8,975 bases of DNA from Pseudomonadota bacterium (lineage in GTDB: Bacteria > Pseudomonadota > Alphaproteobacteria > RF32 > CAG-239), in the NCBI GenBank assembly GCA_021617435.1, contig JAJWCP010000060.1, positions 1 to 8,975 on the forward strand, given 5' to 3'. The translations under genes and the position numbers were made by a program. Under the pieces are notes generated by a model. The model had not been told where the DNA came from. It worked only from the letters and a program-made list of their open reading frames with translations, and did no database searches. Shown here in pieces: positions 1 through 7,813 of the stretch; positions within the stretch are counted from its first letter, which is position 1; each line of letters begins with the position of its first letter.

Positions 1-45
1 CTTAAATGGAGTATTGTAACAAAAATTAAAGCAAAAAAGCGGTGA
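1..45 (+). CDS. Possible 3' tail of an upstream gene (partial)
   Basis: Reading from base 1, the frame stays open for 14 codons and ends at TGA (43-45), immediately followed by a second in-frame stop TAG (46-48). The encoded tail, LKWSIVTKIKAKKR, is short and ends in basic residues, as cytoplasmic tails of membrane proteins often do, but it is too short to assign to a family. If real, its stop lies 4 nt before the start of the next gene and would place that gene inside a longer operon. Frame 2 is also open for five codons, so this could equally be non-coding leader. The call rests only on frame openness and spacing. Confidence 0.25.
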   Translation, partial: LKWSIVTKIKAKKR

Positions 46-49
46 TAGT

Positions 50-961
50 ATGAAAAAATTGTGGCTGATTTTGATAATGGTAATGCAAATTGTGCCTCTT
101 TCAGGATGGGCGCAAACTATGGTCACAACCAAAATGAGAATGGGAACACAAAATTTAACGCTCACTTCATTTCCAAATTATCCTCCGATTGCAACCACCG
201 AATATGATTATCGCCATGCTGAATATTTGCAGACTATTTTTAATGATGCCTTGCAAGAATTTGCCAAACTCGGTGAATTTAAGCTAATTTATGTTTTATC
301 GGAAAACTATGACGAAGCGGTTAATGTGGTTCGCCGCGGCAATGTAGATGTTTTGCTTGGCATTTATTACGGAAGCAAACGCTATTCTGGGCTTGAATAT
401 GTTTATCCGGCAGTTATAAATAACCCGATAAACATTATTATGTTGCCGCAAACCATTGCAAAGGTAAAAAATACCAATGACTTAAAAATGCTTAAAGGCA
501 CATACAGCAATGAGGAATATTTTAGCGATTATATGCTTAAAAACTTTGAATCGTTTAATATGAAGCCTACTGAGACTACGCTTTCAGCTTATGAAAAACT
601 TTTTTCCGGCGAGGTTGATTATATTGCCGGCACTTATTACTATAATTATGCCAAAGTTTGTGAGTTGGGGCTTAAAAATTATGTGTCGTTTTCACAGACA
701 GCGTTATGGAGCATGCCGATGTTTATCGGTGTATCAAAAGCTTCGCCGAAGTATAAACGGATTGGCGCATTTTTGAAAAAAACAGTGGCAAGTCCTGATT
801 TTTCACAAAAAATAAATAAGGCGCTCAAAGATAAAGTAAAAGAAATTGAAATAAAATCACAAGGGGTCGTTCCGCCGGAATTTATCCGTAAAAATATAAC
901 CGATGAATTAACGCCGGCCGATGAACAGGCAAACAATTTGTTGGAGAATAAGGGGGAATAA
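50..961 (+). CDS. Periplasmic solute-binding-like protein (SBP_bac_3 / type 2 fold), secreted
   Basis: The 303-residue product starts with a signal peptide: KK at 2-3, a hydrophobic core to about residue 18, and a likely signal peptidase I site SGWA|QT after Ala21. The mature part resembles extracellular solute-binding proteins of the amino-acid-binding type (family 3): the block RRGNVDVLLGIYYGSKR (95-111), then YVYPAV (117-122), corresponds to the usual 'G.vDvl.g...t.eR......P' region, and LFSGEVDYIAGTYYY (184-198) to the second-lobe repeat. It is therefore expected to be a two-lobed periplasmic receptor. The ligand cannot be read from sequence. No permease or ATPase is adjacent, so it may serve a distant transporter or have a sensing or accessory role. 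The start at 50 is supported by the signal peptide and a GGTGA-like ribosome site just upstream. The C-terminal 30 residues are polar and probably lie outside the fold. Family is likely; function is unknown. Confidence 0.8.
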   Translation: MKKLWLILIMVMQIVPLSGWAQTMVTTKMRMGTQNLTLTSFPNYPPIATTEYDYRHAEYLQTIFNDALQEFAKLGEFKLIYVLSENYDEAVNVVRRGNVDVLLGIYYGSKRYSGLEYVYPAVINNPINIIMLPQTIAKVKNTNDLKMLKGTYSNEEYFSDYMLKNFESFNMKPTETTLSAYEKLFSGEVDYIAGTYYYNYAKVCELGLKNYVSFSQTALWSMPMFIGVSKASPKYKRIGAFLKKTVASPDFSQKINKALKDKVKEIEIKSQGVVPPEFIRKNITDELTPADEQANNLLENKGE

Positions 962-967
962 TAAAAT

Positions 968-1633
968 ATGGTGCTTTTGGTTCATCATAGCATTTCGCCG
1001 CAATCGCGCAAAATCAGAATGCTTATGTCTGAAAAAAAGATGCTGTTTGTGTTAAGAGAAGAAGAGCCGTGGAATCTCTCCAAAGAAATCCGCAAGCTTA
1101 ATCCGGCCGGAGAGTTACCAGTGTTTATATTTGACGGTAACATCATTTCGGGTAACTACCCTATAACCGAATATCTGGAAGAAAATTATCCCGAACCGCG
1201 CTTAATTACCGGCGATAATAAACATCGCGCGGAAGTTAGGCGCTTAACCGATTGGTTTGATAACAAATTTTATAATGAAGTTTATCGCTATATCGTTATG
1301 GAAAAAGTTTACAAACGCTTTCGTGACGGCGCTGCCCCCGATTCGCGGATTTTGCGCGCCGGCATGAATAATCTTAAATATCATTTAAGTTACGTTGAAT
1401 GGCTTGCCGAGCGTAATAATTATCTGACCGGTGAAGAATTTTCATTAGCGGATATTACGGCGGCGGCGCATCTTTCCGTAATTGATTATTTGGGCGATAT
1501 TGCCTGGGATAATTATGAAAACGCTAAACTTTGGTATTCAAAAATAAAGTCACGCCCGTGTTTTAAGGATATTCTTAAAGACACTATAAAAGGCATACTT
1601 CCGGCTGAACACTACACAAATTTGGATTTTTGA
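968..1633 (+). CDS. Glutathione S-transferase family protein
   Basis: This 221-residue cytosolic protein has the full two-domain GST layout. The N-terminal thioredoxin-like domain (about 1-80) shows SPQSRKIR at 10-17, where the catalytic or glutathione-contacting residue of GSTs lies, and NPAGELPV at 45-52, whose Pro51 is the conserved cis-proline. EYLEENYPEP (68-77) closes that domain. The helical C-terminal domain carries the N-capping-box stretch FSLADITAAAHLSVIDYLG (about 157-175), with Ser and Asp in the expected S-x-x-D spacing. Length and the C-terminal HYTNLDF match a GST subtype widely conserved in alphaproteobacteria, so the gene looks intact. Members are presumed to use glutathione for conjugation or disulfide reduction, but the substrate of this subtype is not known to me. 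A purine-rich AAGGGGG ribosome site lies inside the end of the preceding gene, and the 6-nt gap indicates operon coupling. Which serine (Ser10 or Ser13) is catalytic is uncertain. Confidence 0.9.
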   Translation: MVLLVHHSISPQSRKIRMLMSEKKMLFVLREEEPWNLSKEIRKLNPAGELPVFIFDGNIISGNYPITEYLEENYPEPRLITGDNKHRAEVRRLTDWFDNKFYNEVYRYIVMEKVYKRFRDGAAPDSRILRAGMNNLKYHLSYVEWLAERNNYLTGEEFSLADITAAAHLSVIDYLGDIAWDNYENAKLWYSKIKSRPCFKDILKDTIKGILPAEHYTNLDF

Positions 1634-1634
1634 T

Positions 1635-2099
1635 ATGAAAAAAATATATTTACCTTTAATTTTACCGTTGTTATTTTCAGCCTGCACCTGGCTTTCTGAA
1701 GGTGAGGGTCAAATAGTTTACCACTGGGAGCGCCCGCGCACCGGCGTTGAAAAATTTGCCCGCGACCATTCGGAATGTATGCGCAAGGCTGAAGATTTTA
1801 AATTTTTGCCGAATATTAAGAGTTGGTTTTATTCGGAAGAAGCCCGTTATGACATCAGAGCCGACTGGCATTCCGAAAAAGGCATTTGGGCGAGCTATGT
1901 CCCTTATACCGGAGCTCAGCCGATAGTGGTAAATTCTATCCGCGATGATTCCGATTCCAGTCCGCGTAAATACCGCAAATGCATGGAATCCCGCGGTTAT
2001 ACCCGTCGTCAGCATGATATTCCGACTACCACTAATATCTTTGTGTATAAACCGCAAGATATTAATCAGGACACTCCGTTTGAAAAATATTATCGCTAA
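1635..2099 (+). CDS. Small putative lipoprotein of unknown function
   Basis: I do not recognise a named family. The 154-residue product begins with a short lipoprotein-type signal: KK at 2-3, a hydrophobic stretch 4-14, and LLFSAC, giving a lipidated Cys17 after cleavage (Phe at -3 is less usual, Leu is at -4). The mature part is hydrophilic, rich in aromatic and charged residues, and has two further cysteines, Cys48 (DHSECMRKAE) and Cys116 (KYRKCMESRGY). The 'C...A' then 'CM..RGY' spacing is a pattern seen in many small proteobacterial envelope lipoproteins, and the pair could form a disulfide in the periplasm. Residue 18 after the Cys is Thr, not Asp, so an outer-membrane destination is likely if the Lol rule applies. 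The start lies 1 nt after the GST stop (TGATATG) with no good ribosome site, pointing to termination-reinitiation coupling. Confidence 0.75.
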   Translation: MKKIYLPLILPLLFSACTWLSEGEGQIVYHWERPRTGVEKFARDHSECMRKAEDFKFLPNIKSWFYSEEARYDIRADWHSEKGIWASYVPYTGAQPIVVNSIRDDSDSSPRKYRKCMESRGYTRRQHDIPTTTNIFVYKPQDINQDTPFEKYYR

Positions 2100-2108
2100 C
2101 CGCTTGCT

Positions 2109-3491
2109 TTAGTTATATCCGCCGCCGGTGGCTTTGTAAAACGCGATAATGTTTTGATATATTGCGCCGTTGCTTGCGGCTAAATCGGTTTCAGCCTGCA
2201 ACAGGTCTTGCTCGGTTTTTAATAAATCTGAAAACTCAATCAGCCCATTGCGATATTTGCTGCGAGTGGCTTCAAACGCTTGCCGCATACGATAAACCGC
2301 ATTGCGATGAGCGTTGTTAGCGGCAAATTCTTTTTGAGTTGCGGTTATGGCGTTGCCAAGTTCTTCAACTGCTTGCAACAATGTTTGCCGGTATGTTTCA
2401 TACGTTTCAGCTCTGATTTGCTTTTGTAACTCAATATTGTTTTGAAGCTTGTTCCAATTAAACAACGGCATCACTGCTGATGGTATGTAACCGTAAGCCT
2501 TACTGTCTGAATTAAAAAGTTTTGAACCGGCGCTTGATTGCACTCCGAACAATCCGCTTATGCTTAAATTCGGGTAAAGTTCCGCCACGGCTTGCCCGAT
2601 TGCTGCGTTTTGCGCTGCCAGATTGCGTTCCGCCGCTTTAACATCGGGGCGGGAGCGGATAATGTCGCTTGGTAGATTATATAAAAGGTCGGTATTATAT
2701 TTATAAGCCTGTTTTATCGGATTGCAACTTCCGGTGTTTATTTGTTGCGGAAGCATGCCGGTTAAAACCGCCAAAGCATTTTTATACGCCTCAATTTTAT
2801 ACTCCAATGCCGGAATTGCCGCTTTGGTGGTTTCCGTAATATACGCGGCCTGATTAAAAGCGGCGCTGTCAGTTAAGCCGGAGCGGTATTTATCACTGAC
2901 CGTGCGATAAATGTCTTGTTGTAATTTTAAATTATTTTGTGCGATTCGTAATTGTTCCTGCGCGGTTTTTAAGGCAAAATAAGTTTTGGCGGTTTCGGCA
3001 ATAACCGTAACCCGCAAATTGCGCAAGCTGTACATCGCGCTTGAAAATTTTGCTAACGACTGCTCATTAAGTCTTCTTCCGGCACCCCATATATCAAGCT
3101 CCCAAGAGGCGTCTAATCCGAGTTGAAAATAATTAGTATCGCCGGCAAGCCCTATGTTTTTGCTCGCTTTGCCATAATCATATTTTGCATCGGCATTAAG
3201 CATCGGTAAATATTGCGCCCGATTAATATCGGCGGTAATGCGCGCTTGCCGCAAACGGGCAATTCCAGCATTCAGGTCGGAATTATGGTTTACGGCGGTT
3301 TCAATTAAAAAATTTAAATTTTTATCATTAAATTGTTCATACCACTGCTGCGATATTTTTATTCCGCCGCCTTTTAGTTTTAATGATTGGCTTATTTGCA
3401 TATCTTCATATATTTGCGGGGATTCATAATCCGGTCCCACAGTGCATGCGGCGGTAAATATCAGTAATAAACATATGTAATTTTTAATCAT
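2109..3491 (-). CDS. RND efflux outer-membrane factor, NodT/OprM-family lipoprotein
   Basis: This is the outer-membrane channel of the tripartite pump. With the start at 3491 it has 460 residues, normal for the family. The N-terminus is a lipoprotein signal (MIKNYICLLLIFTAAC, lipidated Cys16) followed at once by TVGPDYESP, the hallmark of NodT/OprM-type factors. Two structural repeats of the TolC fold are visible: helix-rich stretches around ARLRQARITADINRAQ and YRSGLTDSAAFNQA in the first half, and RPDVKAAERNLAAQNAAIGQA, followed by YPNLSISG and YRNGLIEFSDLLKTEQ, in the second. I prefer 3491 over an upstream in-frame ATG at 3587, because the upstream extension would bury the lipoprotein signal, and because AAGGAG sits about 8 nt before 3491. 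The start overlaps the end of the pump gene by 8 nt (ATGATTAA), so translation is coupled. It trimerises in the outer membrane and docks with the adaptor and pump. Confidence 0.93.
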   Translation of the reverse strand: MIKNYICLLLIFTAACTVGPDYESPQIYEDMQISQSLKLKGGGIKISQQWYEQFNDKNLNFLIETAVNHNSDLNAGIARLRQARITADINRAQYLPMLNADAKYDYGKASKNIGLAGDTNYFQLGLDASWELDIWGAGRRLNEQSLAKFSSAMYSLRNLRVTVIAETAKTYFALKTAQEQLRIAQNNLKLQQDIYRTVSDKYRSGLTDSAAFNQAAYITETTKAAIPALEYKIEAYKNALAVLTGMLPQQINTGSCNPIKQAYKYNTDLLYNLPSDIIRSRPDVKAAERNLAAQNAAIGQAVAELYPNLSISGLFGVQSSAGSKLFNSDSKAYGYIPSAVMPLFNWNKLQNNIELQKQIRAETYETYRQTLLQAVEELGNAITATQKEFAANNAHRNAVYRMRQAFEATRSKYRNGLIEFSDLLKTEQDLLQAETDLAASNGAIYQNIIAFYKATGGGYN

Positions 3492-6400
3492 TTTGAGCTC
3501 CTTTCGGTGTTGCAAAATGTTCTTTAATGGTTTCAAACAGCGCGAATAATGCCGGAATAAAGATGATGCCGACACTGGTTGCCGCAATCATGCCGAAAAA
3601 CACCGAGCTGCCGATGGCAATTTGCGAGCTTGCTCCGGCGCCTTCTGCCACTACCATCGGTAACACGCCCAAAATGAAGGTTAAAGCCGTCATCAACACT
3701 GCCCTGAAGCGCTCTTCAGCGCCTTTTTGCGAGGCTTCTAAGATGCTGTAACCCTGTTCGCGATATTCTTTGGTAAATTCTACAATTAAAATGGCGTTTT
3801 TAGCAGCTAAACCAATCAGCATAATCAGACCTAGTTGCGCGTAAATACTGAGCGGTTGCCCCATAATATGTATACCTATAATTGCGCCCAAAATGGCAAA
3901 TATGGTTGAAAACATAACTGCTAAAGCCAACATCCAACTTTCATATAGAGCCACTAAAAACAGATAACAGAACACCAACGCCAATCCGATTAGCAAAACT
4001 GCCAATCCCTGAGTTTCAACTTCTTGCAGACTCAAACCTGTCCAAGCCAGTTGATATTCTTTCGGCAAAGTTTGTTTGGCTAGTTTTTCAATGTTGGCAA
4101 TGGCGGTGCCGCTGCTCACATTTTCTTTGGCTGCGGCAGTAATTGAAGCGGAGTTGTATTGATTATAACGGTATATGATTTTAGGATTAATTTCTGTTTT
4201 AACGTTTGCAAAACTGCCGAGTTTTACTTGTGAACCGTCAAGCGAGGTTACGTATAAATTCATAACATCGTCAATATCGCTACGATACTCAAAATCGGCC
4301 TGCATAATAACTTTATTAATTTGTCCGTTAAGAGTTATGTTGTTAATATAACGCGAGCCTAAATTATTTTGCAGCGCGGTAAACAAATTTGCGACCGGAA
4401 TTTTATATGATTCTGCTTTAGTGCGGTCAATATCCAAATAAATATGCGGAGTGTCGGCGCTAAAAGTGCTGAACGCATACTCTAAATCAGGAGAGGTATT
4501 AAGTTTTTCCAGCAATAGCCGCAGATTTTTATATAAATCTTGAGATGAAATATTGCTATCGGTTGCTAACAACTCAAATGAAATACCATTGCTTTGCCCG
4601 ATTCCGGGGATTGCCGGCGGCGCAAAAAAGTTAAATTCACCTAAGCCGCTGCTTGCAAATTCCGCCGAAAGTTTTTGCGTGATAGCTTCAACTGAAAGAT
4701 TTTTGCTTTTGCGTTCGTTCCAGTTATCAAGTCCGATAACGCCTAATGCCACATTTTCGCCTTGCCCGCCGAGCAAGCTATATCCGGCAACGGTTATGCA
4801 ATATTTTACTCCTTTCATGGCTAAAGCTTTATCGGTCAAAATTTTTAAGGCCTGTTCGGTTTGGTTTAAGCTTGCTGTGTTGTTTAATTGAACATTGGCA
4901 AAAACAATACCCTGATCTTCTTCCGGTAAAAATGATGTAGGCGTAATTTTAAATCCGATAAAAATCAGCGCGATGGTTACTAAAATTAAAAATGTTGTGA
5001 GCCATAATTTTTTGGAAAAAAGCGTTACGGCGCTGAGATAATGTTTTTTGCCGAAGTCAAGCAAGCGGTTAAACCAATTAAAAAACTTTCCTGATTTTTC
5101 GTTATCTTCCGGTTTTAACAAAACGGAGCACAGCGAGGGGCTTAATGTTAAGGCATTAAAAGCGGAAAAAGCAACTGAAGTAGCAATTGTCACGGCAAAT
5201 TGCTGATAGATTTTGCCGGTGATGCCCGCCATCAAGCCGACCGGAATAAAAATAGAGAGCAACACAAATGTAGTGGCAACAATGGCGCTGCTGATTTGTT
5301 GCATAGCTTTAACCGCGGCCGCTTTAGGCTCTAACTTTTCATGAAGCATTAAGTATTGCACGCGCTCCACCACAATAATCGCGTCGTCAACAACAAGTCC
5401 GATGGCTAAAATCATGGCAAATAAAGTCAGAATATTTATATCAAAACCCAATGCGTAAATCACTATAAACGTAGCGATTAACGAAACCGGAATCGTAAAT
5501 AAAGGAATAAGCGTGGTGTTAAATTTTTGCAAGAATATAAATGTTACCAAAACCACCAAGGAAAAAGTGATGAACAGTGTTTCAATAATGCTGTCAATAG
5601 AAGCTCGCACATAGTCGGTTGAATCATAGGCAATGCTAAACGTCATGTCGTCAGGGAAGGTTTCAGATAATTTTTCAATTTCAGCGCGCACATTATCCAT
5701 AATATTAAGTGAGTTTGAGTTAGGGGTCTGGTTGAGTGCCATAATAACGGCGGGCTCGTTTTTGTAAGCAGATTGAATGCCGTAAGAATTTGCGCCGAGC
5801 TCAACTCTCGCCACATCTTTTAAGTATACCACTGCGCCGGTGTTATCGGTAGCAACGATAATATTTTCAAAATCTTGCACACTGGTGAGCAAGCCTTTTG
5901 CGGTTAAAGATAAAACCATGTTGGTGTTTTCTGGTGCCGGAGCCGACCCGATACTTCCGACCGAGGCTTGTACGTTTTGTTGTTTAACTGCCTGAACGAT
6001 GCTTTCAGAATTTAAGCCGAGCGAAGTTATTTTGTTAACGTCTAGCCATATACGCATACTGTATTGCGGACCGAAAATCTGCACGTCGCCGACCCCTTTA
6101 ACGCGCGCTAACGGATTTTGTAAATTGCTGTAAGCGTAGTTGCTTAAAAATAAATTGTCATAAGTTTTGTTTGGCGAGCGCAAAACCAATAGCGCTAAAA
6201 TGTTTGGATTTTGGGTTGTAACATCAACGCCTTCTTGTGTAACTATAGCAGGCAGTTCAGAATTTACCTGTTGCAGCCGGTTTTGCACCTTAACTTGTGA
6301 AATATCAGGATTGGCGCCCACATTAAAAGTAACGGTCAGCGTATAATTGCCGGAATCATCCGAAGATGATGACATGTAAAGCATATTTTCCACCCCGTTG

Positions 6401-6609
6401 ATTTTGTTTTCAATCGGAGTGGCAACCGTTTCTGTCAAAACTTCAGCGTTAGCGCCGGGGTAAGTAGTTTTTACAATAATTTGCGGCGGCGTAATTTCTG
6501 GGTATTGTGAAATCGGCAGCACGGCAATGGCAAGCAAACCAAGCAGCACCATAACTATTGAAATTACAATGGCAAAGCGCGGACGGCTGATAAAATAAGC
6601 AGAAAACAT
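3484..6609 (-). CDS. RND multidrug efflux pump, inner-membrane HAE-1 family (AcrB/MexB-like)
   Basis: The 1041-residue protein is full length for hydrophobe/amphiphile exporters of the RND superfamily, which use proton influx to drive drugs from periplasm or membrane into an outer-membrane channel. It has the typical N-terminus (FISRPRFAIVISIVMVLLG, then LPISQYPEITPP), twelve predicted membrane segments in two halves, and two large periplasmic loops (about 30-340 and 557-870). The proton-relay residues are in place: Asp408-Asp409 in GLVVDDAIIVVE (segment 4) and Lys937 in GLAAKNAILIVEF (segment 10). GVGDVQIFGPQYSMRIWL (172-189) and FLPEEDQGIVFANVQL (560-575) are porter-domain signatures. Compared with AcrB, the drug-pocket switch loop is altered: around 606-613 the residues aligning by eye with Phe610, Phe615 and Phe617 are Thr, Ser and Leu, though Phe179 matches Phe178. 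Substrates are therefore not predictable. The start shares one base with the adaptor stop (TAATG), and AGAGGA lies upstream as ribosome site. Confidence 0.96.
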   Translation of the reverse strand: MFSAYFISRPRFAIVISIVMVLLGLLAIAVLPISQYPEITPPQIIVKTTYPGANAEVLTETVATPIENKINGVENMLYMSSSSDDSGNYTLTVTFNVGANPDISQVKVQNRLQQVNSELPAIVTQEGVDVTTQNPNILALLVLRSPNKTYDNLFLSNYAYSNLQNPLARVKGVGDVQIFGPQYSMRIWLDVNKITSLGLNSESIVQAVKQQNVQASVGSIGSAPAPENTNMVLSLTAKGLLTSVQDFENIIVATDNTGAVVYLKDVARVELGANSYGIQSAYKNEPAVIMALNQTPNSNSLNIMDNVRAEIEKLSETFPDDMTFSIAYDSTDYVRASIDSIIETLFITFSLVVLVTFIFLQKFNTTLIPLFTIPVSLIATFIVIYALGFDINILTLFAMILAIGLVVDDAIIVVERVQYLMLHEKLEPKAAAVKAMQQISSAIVATTFVLLSIFIPVGLMAGITGKIYQQFAVTIATSVAFSAFNALTLSPSLCSVLLKPEDNEKSGKFFNWFNRLLDFGKKHYLSAVTLFSKKLWLTTFLILVTIALIFIGFKITPTSFLPEEDQGIVFANVQLNNTASLNQTEQALKILTDKALAMKGVKYCITVAGYSLLGGQGENVALGVIGLDNWNERKSKNLSVEAITQKLSAEFASSGLGEFNFFAPPAIPGIGQSNGISFELLATDSNISSQDLYKNLRLLLEKLNTSPDLEYAFSTFSADTPHIYLDIDRTKAESYKIPVANLFTALQNNLGSRYINNITLNGQINKVIMQADFEYRSDIDDVMNLYVTSLDGSQVKLGSFANVKTEINPKIIYRYNQYNSASITAAAKENVSSGTAIANIEKLAKQTLPKEYQLAWTGLSLQEVETQGLAVLLIGLALVFCYLFLVALYESWMLALAVMFSTIFAILGAIIGIHIMGQPLSIYAQLGLIMLIGLAAKNAILIVEFTKEYREQGYSILEASQKGAEERFRAVLMTALTFILGVLPMVVAEGAGASSQIAIGSSVFFGMIAATSVGIIFIPALFALFETIKEHFATPKGAQND

Positions 6610-7760
6610 TATTTTTTATCCTCTTTGGTCAAATTGTTATCGGCAAATTTAGGCGTTATGGTATGGTTATAATAAGACTGACGCATAGCCTCGGTTAATA
6701 ACGCGTCGCCTTTTTTAAAGGTGTTTTCTAAAATAAAATCATTTTTCTCTGACGCCAGAATATTAACTTTTTCTTTGATGATTTTTCCGTCCCTGATTAT
6801 AAAAACATAGTTGCCGTCATTTTCCAATAATATCAGATTTTTGCTGACTTGAACACTGTATTTAAAAATATGCTTTATCAAAACAGTAACATAAGCGTTA
6901 GGTATTAATGTTTTGCCGATGTTGTTAAAATCGGCAAACACGGCGATAGCATTACTTGCAGCATTTATATTGTTATCGGTATATTTAAATTCTCCGGAGT
7001 TGGTAAAAATAGTGTCGTCAGCGAGTTTAAGGAAAATCTTATCGTCATAAAAAGGCGAGGGTTTGGAAGTTTCTGTTAGAAATTCTTTGTCGGTAACCGA
7101 AAACATAACCCGTATAGGAGAATATTGCATAATTGAAAACAATTCGCCCGATGAAGGCGAAACATAATTGCCAACCGTTAATGAAACATCGCCGACTAAG
7201 CCGTCAATCGGCGAGCGAATAACGGTGTAATTATAATTAACTTCTGCGGCGGCAAGATTGGCTTTTGCGTATTCAAATTTAGCTTGTGCGCTTAAAAATT
7301 GCGCTTTGGCATTATCAGCTTCAGTTGGCGAAACGCTGTTTTTACCGGCTTTTTGTATGCGGGTAAAATAAGTTTCGGCGTTGCTTAAATCGGCTTGAGC
7401 TTGCAAAACATTAGCATAAGCCGCTTCCAGTGCGGCAAGATATTGGTCTTGCTGCAGGGTGAGCAAAATGTCGCCTTGTTTCACGTATTCGCCGCCTTTT
7501 ACATAAATTTTTTCAATAAATCCGCTGATAAACGGCTGAACTTTTGCTTCATGTATAGGCAAAATTCGTCCGACATATTTTTGTGTAAATTCAATGTCGC
7601 GCGGAGTTATTGCCGCTGCCGCAAGCGCCAGTGTGTCGGATACCGGAGCCTTACGAGTTGCGGCAGAATTTTTGTGCTGCAATGCAAAACAATAATATCC
7701 TGCCGCAAAAGCAATCGCCATAAGTAAAATAACAATCAGCCACCAAAGTTTTTTTAACAT
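6609..7760 (-). CDS. RND efflux periplasmic adaptor (membrane fusion protein, AcrA/MexA-like)
   Basis: With the start at 7760 the product has 383 residues. It opens with two lysines and a hydrophobic segment (about 5-27), which is probably a membrane anchor; Cys24 sits in GYYC, not a proper lipobox, so lipidation is unlikely. The adaptor domains follow in order: first lipoyl half VQPFISGFIEKIYVKGGEYV (74-93) and QGDILLTL; an alpha-helical hairpin (about 103-178) including AGKNSVSPTEADNAKAQ; second lipoyl half TVIRSPIDGLVGDV (179-192) with GNYVSPSSGELFSI; then the beta-barrel (about 215-300) and the membrane-proximal domain. It links the pump to the outer-membrane factor in the periplasm. An in-frame ATG at 7814 would add 18 residues (MPFSDYLKRKIKQAKGKK) before the anchor, but nothing like a ribosome site precedes it, whereas AAAGGG lies 7 nt before 7760. 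First gene of the pump operon; no adjacent TetR- or MarR-type repressor is visible. Confidence 0.94.
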   Translation of the reverse strand: MLKKLWWLIVILLMAIAFAAGYYCFALQHKNSAATRKAPVSDTLALAAAAITPRDIEFTQKYVGRILPIHEAKVQPFISGFIEKIYVKGGEYVKQGDILLTLQQDQYLAALEAAYANVLQAQADLSNAETYFTRIQKAGKNSVSPTEADNAKAQFLSAQAKFEYAKANLAAAEVNYNYTVIRSPIDGLVGDVSLTVGNYVSPSSGELFSIMQYSPIRVMFSVTDKEFLTETSKPSPFYDDKIFLKLADDTIFTNSGEFKYTDNNINAASNAIAVFADFNNIGKTLIPNAYVTVLIKHIFKYSVQVSKNLILLENDGNYVFIIRDGKIIKEKVNILASEKNDFILENTFKKGDALLTEAMRQSYYNHTITPKFADNNLTKEDKK

Positions 7761-7765
7761 TTTTT

Positions 7766-7813
7766 TGCCCTTTGCTTGTTTAATCTTCCGTTTTAAATAA
7801 TCGGAGAAGGGCA
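7766..7813 (-). promoter_or_regulatory. Inverted repeat that could sequester the adaptor ribosome binding site
   Basis: On the minus strand, TGCCCTT (7813-7807) is perfectly complementary to AAGGGCA (7772-7766). The second arm contains the probable ribosome binding site of the adaptor gene, 7 nt before its ATG at 7760. Inside the 34-nt interval a second short stem, TCCG (7805-7802) with CGGA (7790-7787), encloses an 11-nt AU-rich loop, so the two could stack as one interrupted hairpin. This could lower translation unless opened. A weak promoter-like pair (TTGAAT at 7821-7816, TATTTA at 7799-7794, spacer 16) would start transcripts downstream of the first arm and so lack the hairpin. The long loop makes chance a real possibility, and no oligo-U run follows, so it is not a terminator. 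Confidence 0.3.

Noticed and set aside
1677..2057. 126-codon minus-strand open frame opposite the lipoprotein gene
   Set aside because: It is antisense to the lipoprotein gene, which has a signal peptide and operon coupling; the antisense product shows no recognisable motif.
2119..2131. Hairpin CCGCC-GCC-GGTGG as a terminator for the left operon
   Set aside because: The stem contains a G-U pair, has a 3-nt loop, lies in the outer-membrane factor coding end, and is not followed by a T-run.
3492..3587. 32-residue N-terminal extension of the outer-membrane factor (start at 3587)
   Set aside because: It would lie wholly within the pump gene, places a polar stretch before a perfectly formed lipoprotein signal, and the start at 3491 has a good ribosome site and normal length.
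4553..4891. 112-codon plus-strand open frame opposite the pump gene
   Set aside because: It lies entirely antisense to a well-supported RND coding region, has no recognisable domain and looks like a codon-usage shadow.
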